Assembly: GCA_043719555.1 (NCBI GenBank)
Contig: JAYSTR010000085.1
Location: 6,135-70,134, forward strand
Length of the DNA: 64,000 bases
Direction of reading: 5' to 3'
DNA from: UBA4416 sp043719555
Lineage (GTDB): Bacteria; Bacteroidota; Bacteroidia; B-17B0; Aurantibacillaceae
A program made the position numbers and the translations under genes. Positions 25,164 through 34,719 of the stretch are shown in pieces. Within the stretch, counting starts at the first letter, position 1. Each line of letters opens with the position of its first letter. Under the pieces are notes generated by a model. That model saw nothing but the letters and a program-made list of their open reading frames with translations, was not told the DNA's origin and did not search any database.

Positions 25164-26549
25164 TCACTTAATTTTTGATTTTAAAAATTCTAAAGCGATC
25201 GCTCTATCATTTGGAATAAGGCCATCGATGATGGCATCTTTTAAAGCATTTTTTAATTCGCCTACTTGTTTGCTTGGAGGTAAATTAAACAGTTCCATAA
25301 TTTCTTCGCCACTAATGGGTGGTTGCCAGTTACGTACTTTGTCTTTTTCTTCTATCTCTTTTAATTTTGTACGAACAATTTCAAAATTTTGCAAATAGCG
25401 TTTTACTTTATTCGGATTTTTAGTTGTAATGTCGGCTTCGCATAATGCCATTAAATCATCCACATCATCACCAGCTTCAAATAAAACACGACGTACTGCA
25501 CTATCTGTTATTTCAGATTTTGCTAATACAATGGGGCGTAAGTGGAGAAGTACCAGTTTTTGTACATACTTCATTTTTTCATTTAAAGGCAAACGTAAGT
25601 TTTCAAAAATCTTTGGCGTCATACGCGCTCCTTTATCTTCGTGTCCGTGAAATGTCCAGCCATGTTCAGGTTCAAAACGTTTAGTTGCAGGTTTCGCAAT
25701 ATCGTGTAAAATAGCAGCCCATCGTAACCATAGGTTGTCACTCTTTTTTGCAACATTATCTAACACTTCAAGCGTATGATAAAAATTGTCTTTATGCGAT
25801 TTTCCATTAACGGTTTCAACACCATATAATTTAACCATTTCAGGAAAAATAATATGTAACAATCCTGTATCAAATAATAATTTAAACCCAACGGATGGAA
25901 TAGGAGAGAGGATAATTTTATTTAACTCATCAGTAATGCGTTCCTTCGATACAATATTTATTCTTTCTTTATTATCTGTAATGGCTTGTAACGATTGCTC
26001 TTCAATAGTAAATTGTAATTGAGATGAAAAACGAATCGCGCGCATCATTCGTAATGGGTCATCGCTATAAGTAATACCTGGTTCAAGCGGTGTACGAATT
26101 ATTTTTTGTTCTATATCGCTTATCCCATTAAATGGATCGAGTAACTCTCCAAAATTTGCTTTACTTAAACCTATGGCTAAGGCATTAATAGTAAAATCTC
26201 TACGGTTTTGATCATCTGTTAATGTACCATTTTCAACTATAGGTTTACGAGACTGACGATTATAGGACTCTTTTCGAGCCCCAACAAATTCAATTTCTAT
26301 ATCATTTAGTTTAACCTGAGCTGTACCAAAATTTTTAAATACAGATAGATGAGCTTCGTCGCCTAGTTGCTTGTGAACTAACTCTGCTAACTCGATGCCT
26401 TTTCCAACTGTAACAACATCAATATCTTTATTAGTTCGGTTTAAAAAAATATCTCGAACAAAACCACCAATCACGTAAGCCTCAACATCAAGCTGATTGG
26501 CGCAATCGGAAATGATTTTAAAGAAAGGATGAGATAAATGCTGTTTCAC
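25164..26549 (-). CDS. CCA tRNA nucleotidyltransferase with HD domain
   Basis: 461 aa. Class II polymerase-beta superfamily head: AYVIGGFVRDIFLNRTNKDIDVVTVG with the catalytic DxD, then RRDFTINALAIGL and the nucleotide-selecting DPLRMMRAIRFSSQL region. A C-terminal HD-type phosphohydrolase domain has HTLEVLDNVAK and RWAAILHDIAKP. The enzyme adds or repairs the 3' CCA of tRNAs; the tRNA-Asp in this window lacks an encoded CCA. HD domains in such proteins have phosphatase or phosphodiesterase activity in E. coli, not shown here. It starts 22 bases after the GapN-like gene and probably shares its transcript. Confidence 0.94.
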   Translation of the reverse strand: MKQHLSHPFFKIISDCANQLDVEAYVIGGFVRDIFLNRTNKDIDVVTVGKGIELAELVHKQLGDEAHLSVFKNFGTAQVKLNDIEIEFVGARKESYNRQSRKPIVENGTLTDDQNRRDFTINALAIGLSKANFGELLDPFNGISDIEQKIIRTPLEPGITYSDDPLRMMRAIRFSSQLQFTIEEQSLQAITDNKERINIVSKERITDELNKIILSPIPSVGFKLLFDTGLLHIIFPEMVKLYGVETVNGKSHKDNFYHTLEVLDNVAKKSDNLWLRWAAILHDIAKPATKRFEPEHGWTFHGHEDKGARMTPKIFENLRLPLNEKMKYVQKLVLLHLRPIVLAKSEITDSAVRRVLFEAGDDVDDLMALCEADITTKNPNKVKRYLQNFEIVRTKLKEIEEKDKVRNWQPPISGEEIMELFNLPPSKQVGELKNALKDAIIDGLIPNDRAIALEFLKSKIK

Positions 26550-26571
26550 GTACCAAAAGTACTAGAATTTA

Positions 26572-28197
26572 TTACAAAATATAATCTGTTGATAGAAATT
26601 TAGATTTTCGTTCTTCTAAAATTTCGGTCATAATTTTTTTATTGAGTTCCATATCTTTTACCGCCACCATTGTACGGATAGAGAATACTCGCAAAGCATC
26701 ACCTACACTTAATGTGCCTTCGGCCGAATCCTTACGTCCATTAAATGGAAATACATCAGGACTACGTTGGCACTGGCAATTTATATTTACTCTGCAAACT
26801 TGATTTACCAATGGATCTATCATTTCGGCTAACTGTGATGAATCTGTACCAAAGATGCTTACCTGCTGTCCAAAGTTAGACTCTACCATATATTGTATGG
26901 GTTCCGAAATGTTCTTGAAAGATAAAATTGGCACAACAGGACCAAATTGTTCTTCGTGGAAAATTCGCATTTTATTTGATACGGGGTACATTACAGCAGG
27001 ATACACAAAAGATTCGTTAGTAGCCCCACCATTTTCATTGATGATTTTTGCACCATTTGCTACAGCATCATCAATTAATTCTTTGATGTATTTTGGCTTT
27101 TCTATTTCTGGTAAAGGCGTAATCATTACGTTATCTTCCCAAGGCATACCACATTTTAAAGATTCTAATTTGGCAACGAAGCGTTTATTAAAATCATCAA
27201 CAATACTTTCGTGAACAAAAATAATTTTTAAAGCCGTGCAACGCTGTCCGTTAAATGATAAACTACCAGATATACACTCGTTTACAGCTAACTCAATATC
27301 CGCATCTTTTAATACGATAGCTGGATTTTTTGCTTCTAAGCCCATTACCGAACGTAAGCGATTTGGTTTTGGGTGCGCTTTTTTAAGCACATTTGCAATT
27401 TTACTAGAGCCAATAAAAGAAAACACATCAATACCACCTTGCTCCATTAATTTCATGGCAGTGTCTTTGCCATGACCATAAATCACATTAATAACTCCTT
27501 TTGGAAAACACTCCTTAAACGCATTAAGTAAAGGATGAATTAATAAGATACCGTGTTTGGCTGGTTTAAAAATAACCACATTCCCCATAATTAATGAAGG
27601 AATAAGTAAAGCAAAGGTTTCGTTTAATGGGTAATTGTATGGGCCCATGCATAAAGTAACACCTAATGGACCACGGCGAATTTGCGCATAGATATCATTT
27701 TTCTTTTCAATTTTTGAGTTATCTCTATCTAAGTTTTTAAGAGCTTCAATAGTATCAAAAATATATTCTACTGTTCTGTCAAATTCTTTTTCGGAATCTT
27801 TATAGGTTTTACCAATTTCCCACATCAGGTAATTTACAACCGATGATTTTTGTTCTTTCATCATTTTTGTAAAACGTAACATGTGTTCAATACGTTTTTT
27901 TACAGGCATTGTTGGCCAAACACCACGCCCTAAATCATAGGCTGCTTGCGCTGATTTTAAAGCCTCGAAAGATTCTTTTTCTCCTAATAAAGGATAAGAG
28001 CCTAAGCGTTTACGAACAAGGGCGTTGTTTTCCATTGTGTAAACTGGCGAAAAAATATCTTGTACTGGCCCCGTCCATTGTACTAATTCTCCATTTAATA
28101 AATATTCTTTTTGATCTAATTGACTTGGAATTGTCATATTAGTTGGAATTGCAGATGCCTCTGTAAATATGTTTTGTATGTTGTTTGATGATTTCAT
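26572..28197 (-). CDS. Aldehyde dehydrogenase, GapN-like (NADP-dependent glyceraldehyde-3-phosphate dehydrogenase)
   Basis: 541 aa ALDH superfamily. GPYNYPLNETFALLIPSLIMGN and FKPAKHGILLIHPLL form the cofactor site, FIGSSKIAN the Rossmann turn, Glu288 in GLEAKNP the general base and Cys320 in FNGQRCTALK the nucleophile. FNGQRC.A.K and the C-terminal VNINCQCQRSPDVFPFNGRKDS correspond to non-phosphorylating GapN, which turns glyceraldehyde-3-phosphate directly into 3-phosphoglycerate and gives NADPH. The usual ELGGK motif reads GLEAKN here, with Glu kept. It runs about 60 residues longer than typical GapN, partly at the N-terminus. Substrate is inferred from family resemblance. Confidence 0.85.
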   Translation of the reverse strand: MKSSNNIQNIFTEASAIPTNMTIPSQLDQKEYLLNGELVQWTGPVQDIFSPVYTMENNALVRKRLGSYPLLGEKESFEALKSAQAAYDLGRGVWPTMPVKKRIEHMLRFTKMMKEQKSSVVNYLMWEIGKTYKDSEKEFDRTVEYIFDTIEALKNLDRDNSKIEKKNDIYAQIRRGPLGVTLCMGPYNYPLNETFALLIPSLIMGNVVIFKPAKHGILLIHPLLNAFKECFPKGVINVIYGHGKDTAMKLMEQGGIDVFSFIGSSKIANVLKKAHPKPNRLRSVMGLEAKNPAIVLKDADIELAVNECISGSLSFNGQRCTALKIIFVHESIVDDFNKRFVAKLESLKCGMPWEDNVMITPLPEIEKPKYIKELIDDAVANGAKIINENGGATNESFVYPAVMYPVSNKMRIFHEEQFGPVVPILSFKNISEPIQYMVESNFGQQVSIFGTDSSQLAEMIDPLVNQVCRVNINCQCQRSPDVFPFNGRKDSAEGTLSVGDALRVFSIRTMVAVKDMELNKKIMTEILEERKSKFLSTDYIL

Positions 28198-28328
28198 AAA
28201 GAATAAACTATTTAACTAAAGATACAATGTTTTAAATGTAAATGCAAAGAGATTGAAAATCATTTAGTTTACCAAAGCTGTAAAAATAAATTATTAGATT
28301 ATAAATATTTTTAAATAATAATAAAATT

Positions 28329-30365
28329 CTAAACTAATCCAGAGCGTCTTAATAAAGCTTTAGGGTCAGCATCACGGCCTCTAAAACGTTTGTATAAGAT
28401 TGATGGATGTTCGCTACCACCAGCTGATAAAATATTTTTATAAAAAGCAGTGGCTACTTCTTTATTAAAAATTCCTTTTTCTTTAAAAGCTTCAAAGGCA
28501 TCAGCATCAATTACTTCCGCCCACTTATATGAATAATAACCTGATGAATAACCTCCTGGAAAAATATGAGAAAATGAAGTAGAGGTACACGTTTCTGCAA
28601 CCGATGGCATTAAGTCTGTTTTTGCTGTTACGCTTACTTCAAAATCTTTTACACTTGTAATATCTTTTGGGTTTTGACTATGCCATGCCATATCAAGCGT
28701 AGCTAAACCAATTTGGCGTATCGTTGCCAAGCCACTATGAAAGTTCGAAGAGTCAACTATTTTTTGAATATAATCAGCTGGTATTACTTCGCCAGTTTGA
28801 TAATGTTTAGCAAATAAATCTAAGCACTCTTTTTCGTAGCACCAGTTTTCTAATATTTGAGATGGTAGTTCTACAAAATCCCAGTAAACACTAGTTCCCG
28901 ACATACTACCATATTGTCCGTTGGCACACATACCGTGTAAAGCATGTCCAAATTCGTGAAACAAAGTTGTTACCTCATCAAAACTTAATAATGAAGGTTT
29001 GCTTTCGGTTGGTTTCGTAAAATTACAAACGATCGATACGTGTGGTCTGATGTTTACACCTTTTTCTATTTTTTGATTTTTGAATGAGGTCATCCAAGCA
29101 CCTTGACGTTTACTAGCACGAGGAAAAAAATCGGCATAAAATACCGCTAAGAAATCGCCTTGCTCATTTTTTACTTCGTAAGTTGTTACGTCTTTATGGT
29201 ATAAAGGAATATCATTACGCTGTGTAAACGATAAACCATATAATTTTTTTGCCGTTTCAAAAACACCTTCTATTACATTTTCTAACTTAAAGTAGGGGCG
29301 CAGTAATTCATCATCAATGGCAAACTTTTCTTTCTTTAATTTTTCGGCATAGAAGGGCATATCCCATTTTTTTAATTCTTCGGGACCACCAGTTGATTTG
29401 CTATAAATCATAACTTCTGCTAATTCATGAATAGCAAACTGTAAAGCGTTATCCAATAAATTTTCTAAAAATGCAAACACTTTGGCTGGCGATTCTGCCA
29501 TACGTTCCTCCAAAACAAAATCGGCATGCGATTTATAGCCTAGTAAATTAGCACGTTCGTAACGCAACACAGCTATTCTTTTTAATACAGCTTGGTTATC
29601 AAACTCATTGTTTTTAAATGCTTTAGAGCCGTATGCTTTAAATAATTGTTCTTTTAAATCTCGGTTTTCGGCATACATCATAAAGGGACCATAACTCGGA
29701 AAATCCAACGTAAATACCCACGCATGTTCTTTCCCTTTTTCAGTAGCCGTCATTTTAGCAGCTTCTATAATACCTTCGGGTAAACCCGCTAAATCTTTTT
29801 CTTTCGTAATAACTAATTCAAAAGCATTACTTTCTTCTAAAACATTTTCACTGTAGGTTAACGATAAATCCGATGCTTCTTTATCAATAGCACGTAAAGT
29901 TTCTTTTTGTGTATCGTTTAATTTTGCACCATTACGCACAAAACTCTTGTAGGTTTTCTCAAGTAAAGTTGTTTGTTCTGGATTTAAGGTAAGTGTGCTT
30001 TTTGTATTATAAACAACCTCAACACGTTTAAATAAGCCGTCATTTAAAATAATATCGTTAGAGTAGTCGCTTAACTTTGGCGAAATTTCTTTTGCCAGGG
30101 CTTGCATTTCCTTTGAGGTTTCGCATGAGTTTAAATTAAAAAAGGCAGAACTTACTTCTTCTAATAATCCACCAACTTTTTCTAAAGCTTCAATGGTGTT
30201 TGCAAAAGTGGGAGTTTCAGTATTATTTACAATAGCATCAATTTCGGCTAAACCAAGTTTTATACCTTCTTCAAAAGCGGGTAAATAATGGTCGTTTGTT
30301 ATTTTATCAAAAGGAAATGTATTAAAAGGTGTGTTGAAGTCGGCTAAAAATGGATTTGATGTCAT
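28329..30365 (-). CDS. M3-family zinc oligopeptidase (Dcp/oligopeptidase A type)
   Basis: 678 aa without a signal peptide, so probably cytoplasmic. Zinc motif HEFGH at residues about 470-474 in LFHEFGHALHG, with the third ligand's helix in NWCYEKE downstream. The N-terminal helical part (KITNDHYLPAFEEGIKLGLAEIDAIVNN) and the late SFSHIFPGGYSSGYYSYKWAEVIDADAF and SILYKRFRGRDADPKALLRRSG segments are typical of the Dcp/PrlC branch. It hydrolyses short peptides, completing protein turnover. Distinguishing Dcp from oligopeptidase A by eye is uncertain. Confidence 0.93.
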   Translation of the reverse strand: MTSNPFLADFNTPFNTFPFDKITNDHYLPAFEEGIKLGLAEIDAIVNNTETPTFANTIEALEKVGGLLEEVSSAFFNLNSCETSKEMQALAKEISPKLSDYSNDIILNDGLFKRVEVVYNTKSTLTLNPEQTTLLEKTYKSFVRNGAKLNDTQKETLRAIDKEASDLSLTYSENVLEESNAFELVITKEKDLAGLPEGIIEAAKMTATEKGKEHAWVFTLDFPSYGPFMMYAENRDLKEQLFKAYGSKAFKNNEFDNQAVLKRIAVLRYERANLLGYKSHADFVLEERMAESPAKVFAFLENLLDNALQFAIHELAEVMIYSKSTGGPEELKKWDMPFYAEKLKKEKFAIDDELLRPYFKLENVIEGVFETAKKLYGLSFTQRNDIPLYHKDVTTYEVKNEQGDFLAVFYADFFPRASKRQGAWMTSFKNQKIEKGVNIRPHVSIVCNFTKPTESKPSLLSFDEVTTLFHEFGHALHGMCANGQYGSMSGTSVYWDFVELPSQILENWCYEKECLDLFAKHYQTGEVIPADYIQKIVDSSNFHSGLATIRQIGLATLDMAWHSQNPKDITSVKDFEVSVTAKTDLMPSVAETCTSTSFSHIFPGGYSSGYYSYKWAEVIDADAFEAFKEKGIFNKEVATAFYKNILSAGGSEHPSILYKRFRGRDADPKALLRRSGLV

Positions 30366-30424
30366 GTGAGTTTTTTATAGAAAAATAGGATTGATTGTAA
30401 GTTACTATTGAATTAGTTTAATTG

Positions 30425-31582
30425 TTATTCTTTAATAAATTTAGTTTTAGTAAAAGTTCCCTCTTCTGTTTTAATAGAAATAAAATAAACACCAGGTTTA
30501 AGTTTTTCGATATTGATTGAATTCGTAGTTGTTTTTTCATTTATTAATTCGCTTCCGATTATATCTGTAACTATCACGTAATTAGTGTTTTGACTAACGC
30601 TTGATAAATTAAAATATAAAGTGTTTTTTGCAGGATTTGGAAATACAGTTACTACTTGTTTTGATTGTTTACTTTCGTTTACAGAAGTTAATATTGATAA
30701 ATTATTTTTGCGAAAAAAACGCCATATTTCATTACTCGCTTTAAAATCCTGATTTGTATTAATTCCACTTAAAGGATAAGGAGATCCAGGCCACGAATGT
30801 CCGCCATTAATTACTTTTAAAAGTTCTACCGAGCTACCATTCGTTCCTCCAGTATATACATAATGTTCGGCAGTGCAATTATCGCTTGTGCTAATATTAG
30901 GAAAGGCTGTAAACTGTGGAGTAGGGTTGCAGTTGTTTTTTACAACCCATCGTTTTATTAAGGTATCAACATGTAAGCAGGATACAATGCCACCAACACC
31001 AGTGTAAGATACCGTTGCATCATTAGTGCCATGAATTTGCATAATAGGCATAGGATGTAAAGGATTGCAATTAACAATATGTGTAGAAATCATTCCGCCT
31101 GAAACAGAAGCGATAGCAGCAATTTTGTTGCTTAATAAACAAGCTAAATCGTAACTCATAAAACCACCATTACTTAAACCTGTACTGTAAATTCGATTTT
31201 GATTAATGTTGTACTGAGCACTAATCGTTGTAATCATATCTAACGTAAAATTAACATCAACAGAAGCTGAAGCTACAGTTCCAAAGTTTGCCCATCCTGT
31301 ATTTCCACTTGTTGAAAGCCCTTGTGGATGTACGATGATGAAATTGGCTGTGTCTGCAATTGGTCTAAAATCGCCATAAAATTCTTGCTGTGTATTATTA
31401 GAAGTGTAACCATGAAAATTAAATACTAATGGAGTTGGATTTAACGAATTGTATATGGCAGGAACATAAACTTTGTAAGTTCTGGCAATGCCTCCACTTG
31501 TAATGGTATATGAAATATCGGTTTGTGCAATTGAAAAAAAAGAAATTAAAATAATTGAAAAGATGAGTACATGTTTTTTCAT
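30425..31582 (-). CDS. Secreted alpha/beta-hydrolase esterase (PHB depolymerase/feruloyl esterase type) with T9SS sorting domain
   Basis: 385 aa. Signal peptide MKKHVLIFSIILISFFSIAQ. The LpqC/PHB-depolymerase-like fold starts SYTITSGGIARTYKVYVPAIY. Oxyanion region FNFHGYTSN; nucleophile Ser137 in GLSNGG; acid Asp188 in HGTNDATV; His262 in NGGHSWPG, so the triad is complete. Residues about 315-385 form a type A T9SS sorting domain (VTVFPNPAKNTLYFNL ... GVYFISIKTEEGTFTKTKFIKE). The enzyme is thus a surface or secreted esterase depending on SprA. Substrate (polyester or feruloylated polysaccharide) is not determinable. Confidence 0.9.
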   Translation of the reverse strand: MKKHVLIFSIILISFFSIAQTDISYTITSGGIARTYKVYVPAIYNSLNPTPLVFNFHGYTSNNTQQEFYGDFRPIADTANFIIVHPQGLSTSGNTGWANFGTVASASVDVNFTLDMITTISAQYNINQNRIYSTGLSNGGFMSYDLACLLSNKIAAIASVSGGMISTHIVNCNPLHPMPIMQIHGTNDATVSYTGVGGIVSCLHVDTLIKRWVVKNNCNPTPQFTAFPNISTSDNCTAEHYVYTGGTNGSSVELLKVINGGHSWPGSPYPLSGINTNQDFKASNEIWRFFRKNNLSILTSVNESKQSKQVVTVFPNPAKNTLYFNLSSVSQNTNYVIVTDIIGSELINEKTTTNSINIEKLKPGVYFISIKTEEGTFTKTKFIKE

Positions 31583-31701
31583 AGAAAGGGATTTAATTAT
31601 AAAGCTAATTTAATTAATTATTCTGTAATTATTTAGTAATGAATTAACTTCTATTATTAGGTTAAAAATAGTACATTCGTTCTCTTAAAACCGAACGTAT
31701 T

Positions 31702-33972
31702 ATGGCAAAATTAATAAAACAAGATGCCCTTGATTACCACTCTCAAGGTCGCCCCGGAAAAATAGAAGTAATTCCCACTAAACCATATAGCACGCAACGT
31801 GATTTAACTTTAGCTTATTCACCAGGTGTTGCAGAACCTTGTTTAGAAATTGAAAATAACCCAGAAGATGCTTATAAATATACCGCCAAAGGAAATTTAG
31901 TAGCTGTTATTTCAAACGGTACAGCCGTTTTAGGTTTAGGAGATATAGGCGCTTTGGCATCTAAACCAGTAATGGAAGGTAAAGGTTTACTCTTTAAAAT
32001 TTTTGCTGATATTGATGTATTTGATATTGAAGTTGACACAAAAAATATTGATGAATTTGTAAATACGGTGAAAAATATTGCCGTAACTTTTGGAGGTATT
32101 AATTTAGAAGATATAAAAGCACCCGAGTGTTTTGAAATTGAACGCCGCTTAAAAGAAGAATTAAGTATTCCGTTAATGCATGATGATCAGCATGGTACGG
32201 CAATTATTTCAAGTGCTGGTTTATTAAATGCGGTTGAAATTTCAGGTAAAAAAATGGGCGATGTTAAAGTTGTAATTAACGGAGCTGGAGCATCTGCGAA
32301 CTCGTGTGCAAAAATGTACATAGCTGTTGGTGTAAAAAAAGAAAACATTTTAATGCTGGATAGTAAAGGTGTTATTAATAAAAATAGAACCGATTTAGAT
32401 CAGTACAAAACATTTTTTGCTTCGGATAATACTAAAGTAAATACCTTAATTGAAGCCATTAAAGGTGCAGATGTATTTGTTGGTTTATCTAAAGGAAATG
32501 TTTTAACGCAAGATATGGTTCGTTCGATGGCACCAAATTGCATCGTGTTTGCGTTAGCTAATCCAACTCCCGAAATCCCTTACGAAGATGCTATTGCTGC
32601 TCGCCCCGATATTATTGTGGCTACAGGACGAAGTGATCATCCTAACCAGGTTAATAATGTATTAGGATTTCCATTTATTTTTAGAGGTGCTTTAGATGTT
32701 AGAGCAACAACTATTAATGAGGAAATGAAATTGGCAGCGGCTTTAGCAATTGCTTCTTTAGCAAAAGAAAGTGTGCCAGATTATGTGAATTTGGCTTATG
32801 GAAGTTCTAATTTAAGTTTTGGTAAAGATTACATTATCCCTAAACCTATTGATAACCGTTTAATTTCTGTTGTGAGTTCGGCAGTTGCCAAAGCAGCTAT
32901 TGATAGCGGTGTGGCAAAACATAAAATAACTGACTGGGAAGCATACCGAACCGAATTAGATAACCGTTTAGGTAAGGATAATAAATTAATGCGAAGCCTT
33001 GCTAATAAAGCAAAATCAAATCCTAAACGTGTGGTGTTTACAGAGGCTGATACATATAAAATTTTAAAAGCAGCTCAGTTAGCAAAAGACGAAGGTATTG
33101 CTAAACCAATTTTATTAGGAAATAAAGAGCGTATTTTAGAATTAATGACTGAGCATCAAATTGATATGGGGGATACACCTATTATTGATGCTTGGTTGCC
33201 AGAGGAAGAAGCACGCAGAATTGAATTTGGAGATATACTTTGGAAAAAACACCAACGTAAAGGTTTAACGCAGTACGACTCTCGTAAGTTAATGCGCGAT
33301 AGAAATTACTTTGGTAGTATGATGGTGGAAACTGGTTTAGCGGATGCTATGATTTCGGGTTTAACTCGAAAATATGGCGCACCTATCAGACCAGCATTAC
33401 AAGTTATTGGTACACAAGAAGGAGTTAGCCGAGTAGCAGGGTTATATATGATGGTTACTAAAAAAGGCCCGTACTTTTTTGCAGATACCACTATGACGGA
33501 AAACCCTACCGCACAACAGTTGGCAGATATTGCTGTATTAACGGCTAATACCATTAAACAATATAATATTACGCCTCGTATAGCGATGTTGTCATACACT
33601 AACTTTGGATCGGCCGATGGTGAGACTCCTAAAAAAATGCAGGAAGCCACTAAAATTTTACATAAAAATTACCCAGGTTTAGTAGTGGATGGAGATATAC
33701 AAGCGAACTTTGCCGTTAATAAAGAATTATTAAATGAGCAGTTTCCGTTTAGTACTTTAGTGGATAAAGATGTGAATACCTTTATTTTTCCGAACCTAGC
33801 AGCTGGTAATATTGCGTATAAATTATTGCAAGAACTTGGTGGAGCTGAAGCTATTGGACCTGTATTAATGGGATTAAAAAAACCAGTACACATTTTACAA
33901 TTAGGAAGCTCTGTGCGCGAAATTGTGAATATGATTACCATTGCGGTTATTGATGCCCAAAACAAAAAGTAG
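31702..33972 (+). CDS. maeB: NADP-dependent malic enzyme with phosphotransacetylase-like domain
   Basis: 756 aa two-domain protein. Residues about 1-425 are the malic enzyme: TLAYSPGVAEPC, NGTAVLGLGDIGALASKPVMEGKG, the catalytic region FGGINLEDIKAPECFEIE and MHDDQHGTAI, Rossmann GAGASANSCAKMY, and NPTPEIPYEDA. Residues about 430-756 resemble phosphotransacetylase (RVVFTEADTYKILKAAQLA ... LVVDGDIQANFAVN). In E. coli MaeB the PTA-like part binds acetyl-CoA as an allosteric module and has no transferase activity. It decarboxylates malate to pyruvate with NADPH. Followed by a terminator at 33992; mdh lies 10 kb away. Confidence 0.96.
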   Translation: MAKLIKQDALDYHSQGRPGKIEVIPTKPYSTQRDLTLAYSPGVAEPCLEIENNPEDAYKYTAKGNLVAVISNGTAVLGLGDIGALASKPVMEGKGLLFKIFADIDVFDIEVDTKNIDEFVNTVKNIAVTFGGINLEDIKAPECFEIERRLKEELSIPLMHDDQHGTAIISSAGLLNAVEISGKKMGDVKVVINGAGASANSCAKMYIAVGVKKENILMLDSKGVINKNRTDLDQYKTFFASDNTKVNTLIEAIKGADVFVGLSKGNVLTQDMVRSMAPNCIVFALANPTPEIPYEDAIAARPDIIVATGRSDHPNQVNNVLGFPFIFRGALDVRATTINEEMKLAAALAIASLAKESVPDYVNLAYGSSNLSFGKDYIIPKPIDNRLISVVSSAVAKAAIDSGVAKHKITDWEAYRTELDNRLGKDNKLMRSLANKAKSNPKRVVFTEADTYKILKAAQLAKDEGIAKPILLGNKERILELMTEHQIDMGDTPIIDAWLPEEEARRIEFGDILWKKHQRKGLTQYDSRKLMRDRNYFGSMMVETGLADAMISGLTRKYGAPIRPALQVIGTQEGVSRVAGLYMMVTKKGPYFFADTTMTENPTAQQLADIAVLTANTIKQYNITPRIAMLSYTNFGSADGETPKKMQEATKILHKNYPGLVVDGDIQANFAVNKELLNEQFPFSTLVDKDVNTFIFPNLAAGNIAYKLLQELGGAEAIGPVLMGLKKPVHILQLGSSVREIVNMITIAVIDAQNKK

Positions 33973-33991
33973 TTTTAGTTTTTAATATAAT

Positions 33992-34037
33992 AAACACGTT
34001 AGCTTTTTTTAATTGAAAATGGTTAACGTGTTTTTTT
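33992..34037 (+). terminator. Terminator of maeB
   Basis: AAACACGTTA (33992-34001) pairs with TAACGTGTTT (34024-34033) across a 22-base AT-rich loop, followed by Ts. Long loop, but stem and T-run fit. Confidence 0.7.
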
Positions 34038-34046
34038 GTTTTTAAT

Positions 34047-34331
34047 ATGATAATAAATTTTCCAAATAGTAATTTACCCTCAGTTGAAATAAAAGTTATT
34101 TCAAGATTCAAAAAAGGTCTTATTAATTATCTGGAAGTTGAATTGCCTTACACTTTGTCTTTTTATAATTACAAAAAAAGTATGTATGAAGAAAAATCTA
34201 AAGTTATTATAATAGCTACAGGGGTTAAAAAATTTTTATCTTTTGAATTTTTTAAGAATTTTGAAATTTATATTATATCAATTGAGGATAATTTTATTTT
34301 AGATATAGCAGAATTAGAGTCTTACATATAA
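34047..34331 (+). CDS. Small hypothetical protein
   Basis: 94 aa, not recognised. It is rich in beta-strand-prone residues (IINFPNSNLPSVEIKVIS, INYLEVELPYTLSFYNYKK) and ends ILDIAELESYI. No signal peptide or membrane span. The A/T-rich codon use is somewhat stronger than in its neighbours. It sits alone between the maeB terminator and rbfA. Real gene or remnant cannot be decided from sequence alone; the absence of any other frame and normal stop placement favour a gene. Confidence 0.5.
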   Translation: MIINFPNSNLPSVEIKVISRFKKGLINYLEVELPYTLSFYNYKKSMYEEKSKVIIIATGVKKFLSFEFFKNFEIYIISIEDNFILDIAELESYI

Positions 34332-34373
34332 AACCATTCTCTAACAATAAATAAAAATGCTTAAATTCGCGCT

Positions 34374-34718
34374 ATGGAAAGTGTACGTCAGAGTAAAGTA
34401 GCCAAATTATTACAAAAGGAATTAGCCGAAATTTTTAGAGCTAATGCTAAAACTATGTTTAATAACGGGTTTATTACGGTTACTGTTGTGCGTATAAGTT
34501 CCGATTTAAGTTCAGCCAAAGTGTACTTAAGTATTATGGCAACACAGGATGTAGATGCTTTGTTTGCGTCTATTAAAGATCAAAAAGTACATATTCGTAA
34601 AATATTAGGTTTTGCTATTGGTAAGCAAGTACGTGTTATTCCTGAGCTTTCTTTTTTTATTGATGATTCGTACGATTATGCCGAAAAAATTAATGAAATT
34701 TTAAATCGCCCTATTTAA
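34374..34718 (+). CDS. rbfA: Ribosome-binding factor RbfA
   Basis: 114 aa KH-type fold. ESVRQSKVAKLLQKELAEIFR, then FITVTVVRISSDLSSAKVYLSIM and IGKQVRVIPELSFFIDDSYDYAEKINEIL are classic RbfA segments. It binds immature 30S subunits and helps mature the 5' end of 16S rRNA during cold adaptation. The following permease gene starts 1 base after its stop. Confidence 0.95.
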   Translation: MESVRQSKVAKLLQKELAEIFRANAKTMFNNGFITVTVVRISSDLSSAKVYLSIMATQDVDALFASIKDQKVHIRKILGFAIGKQVRVIPELSFFIDDSYDYAEKINEILNRPI

Positions 34719-34719
34719 T

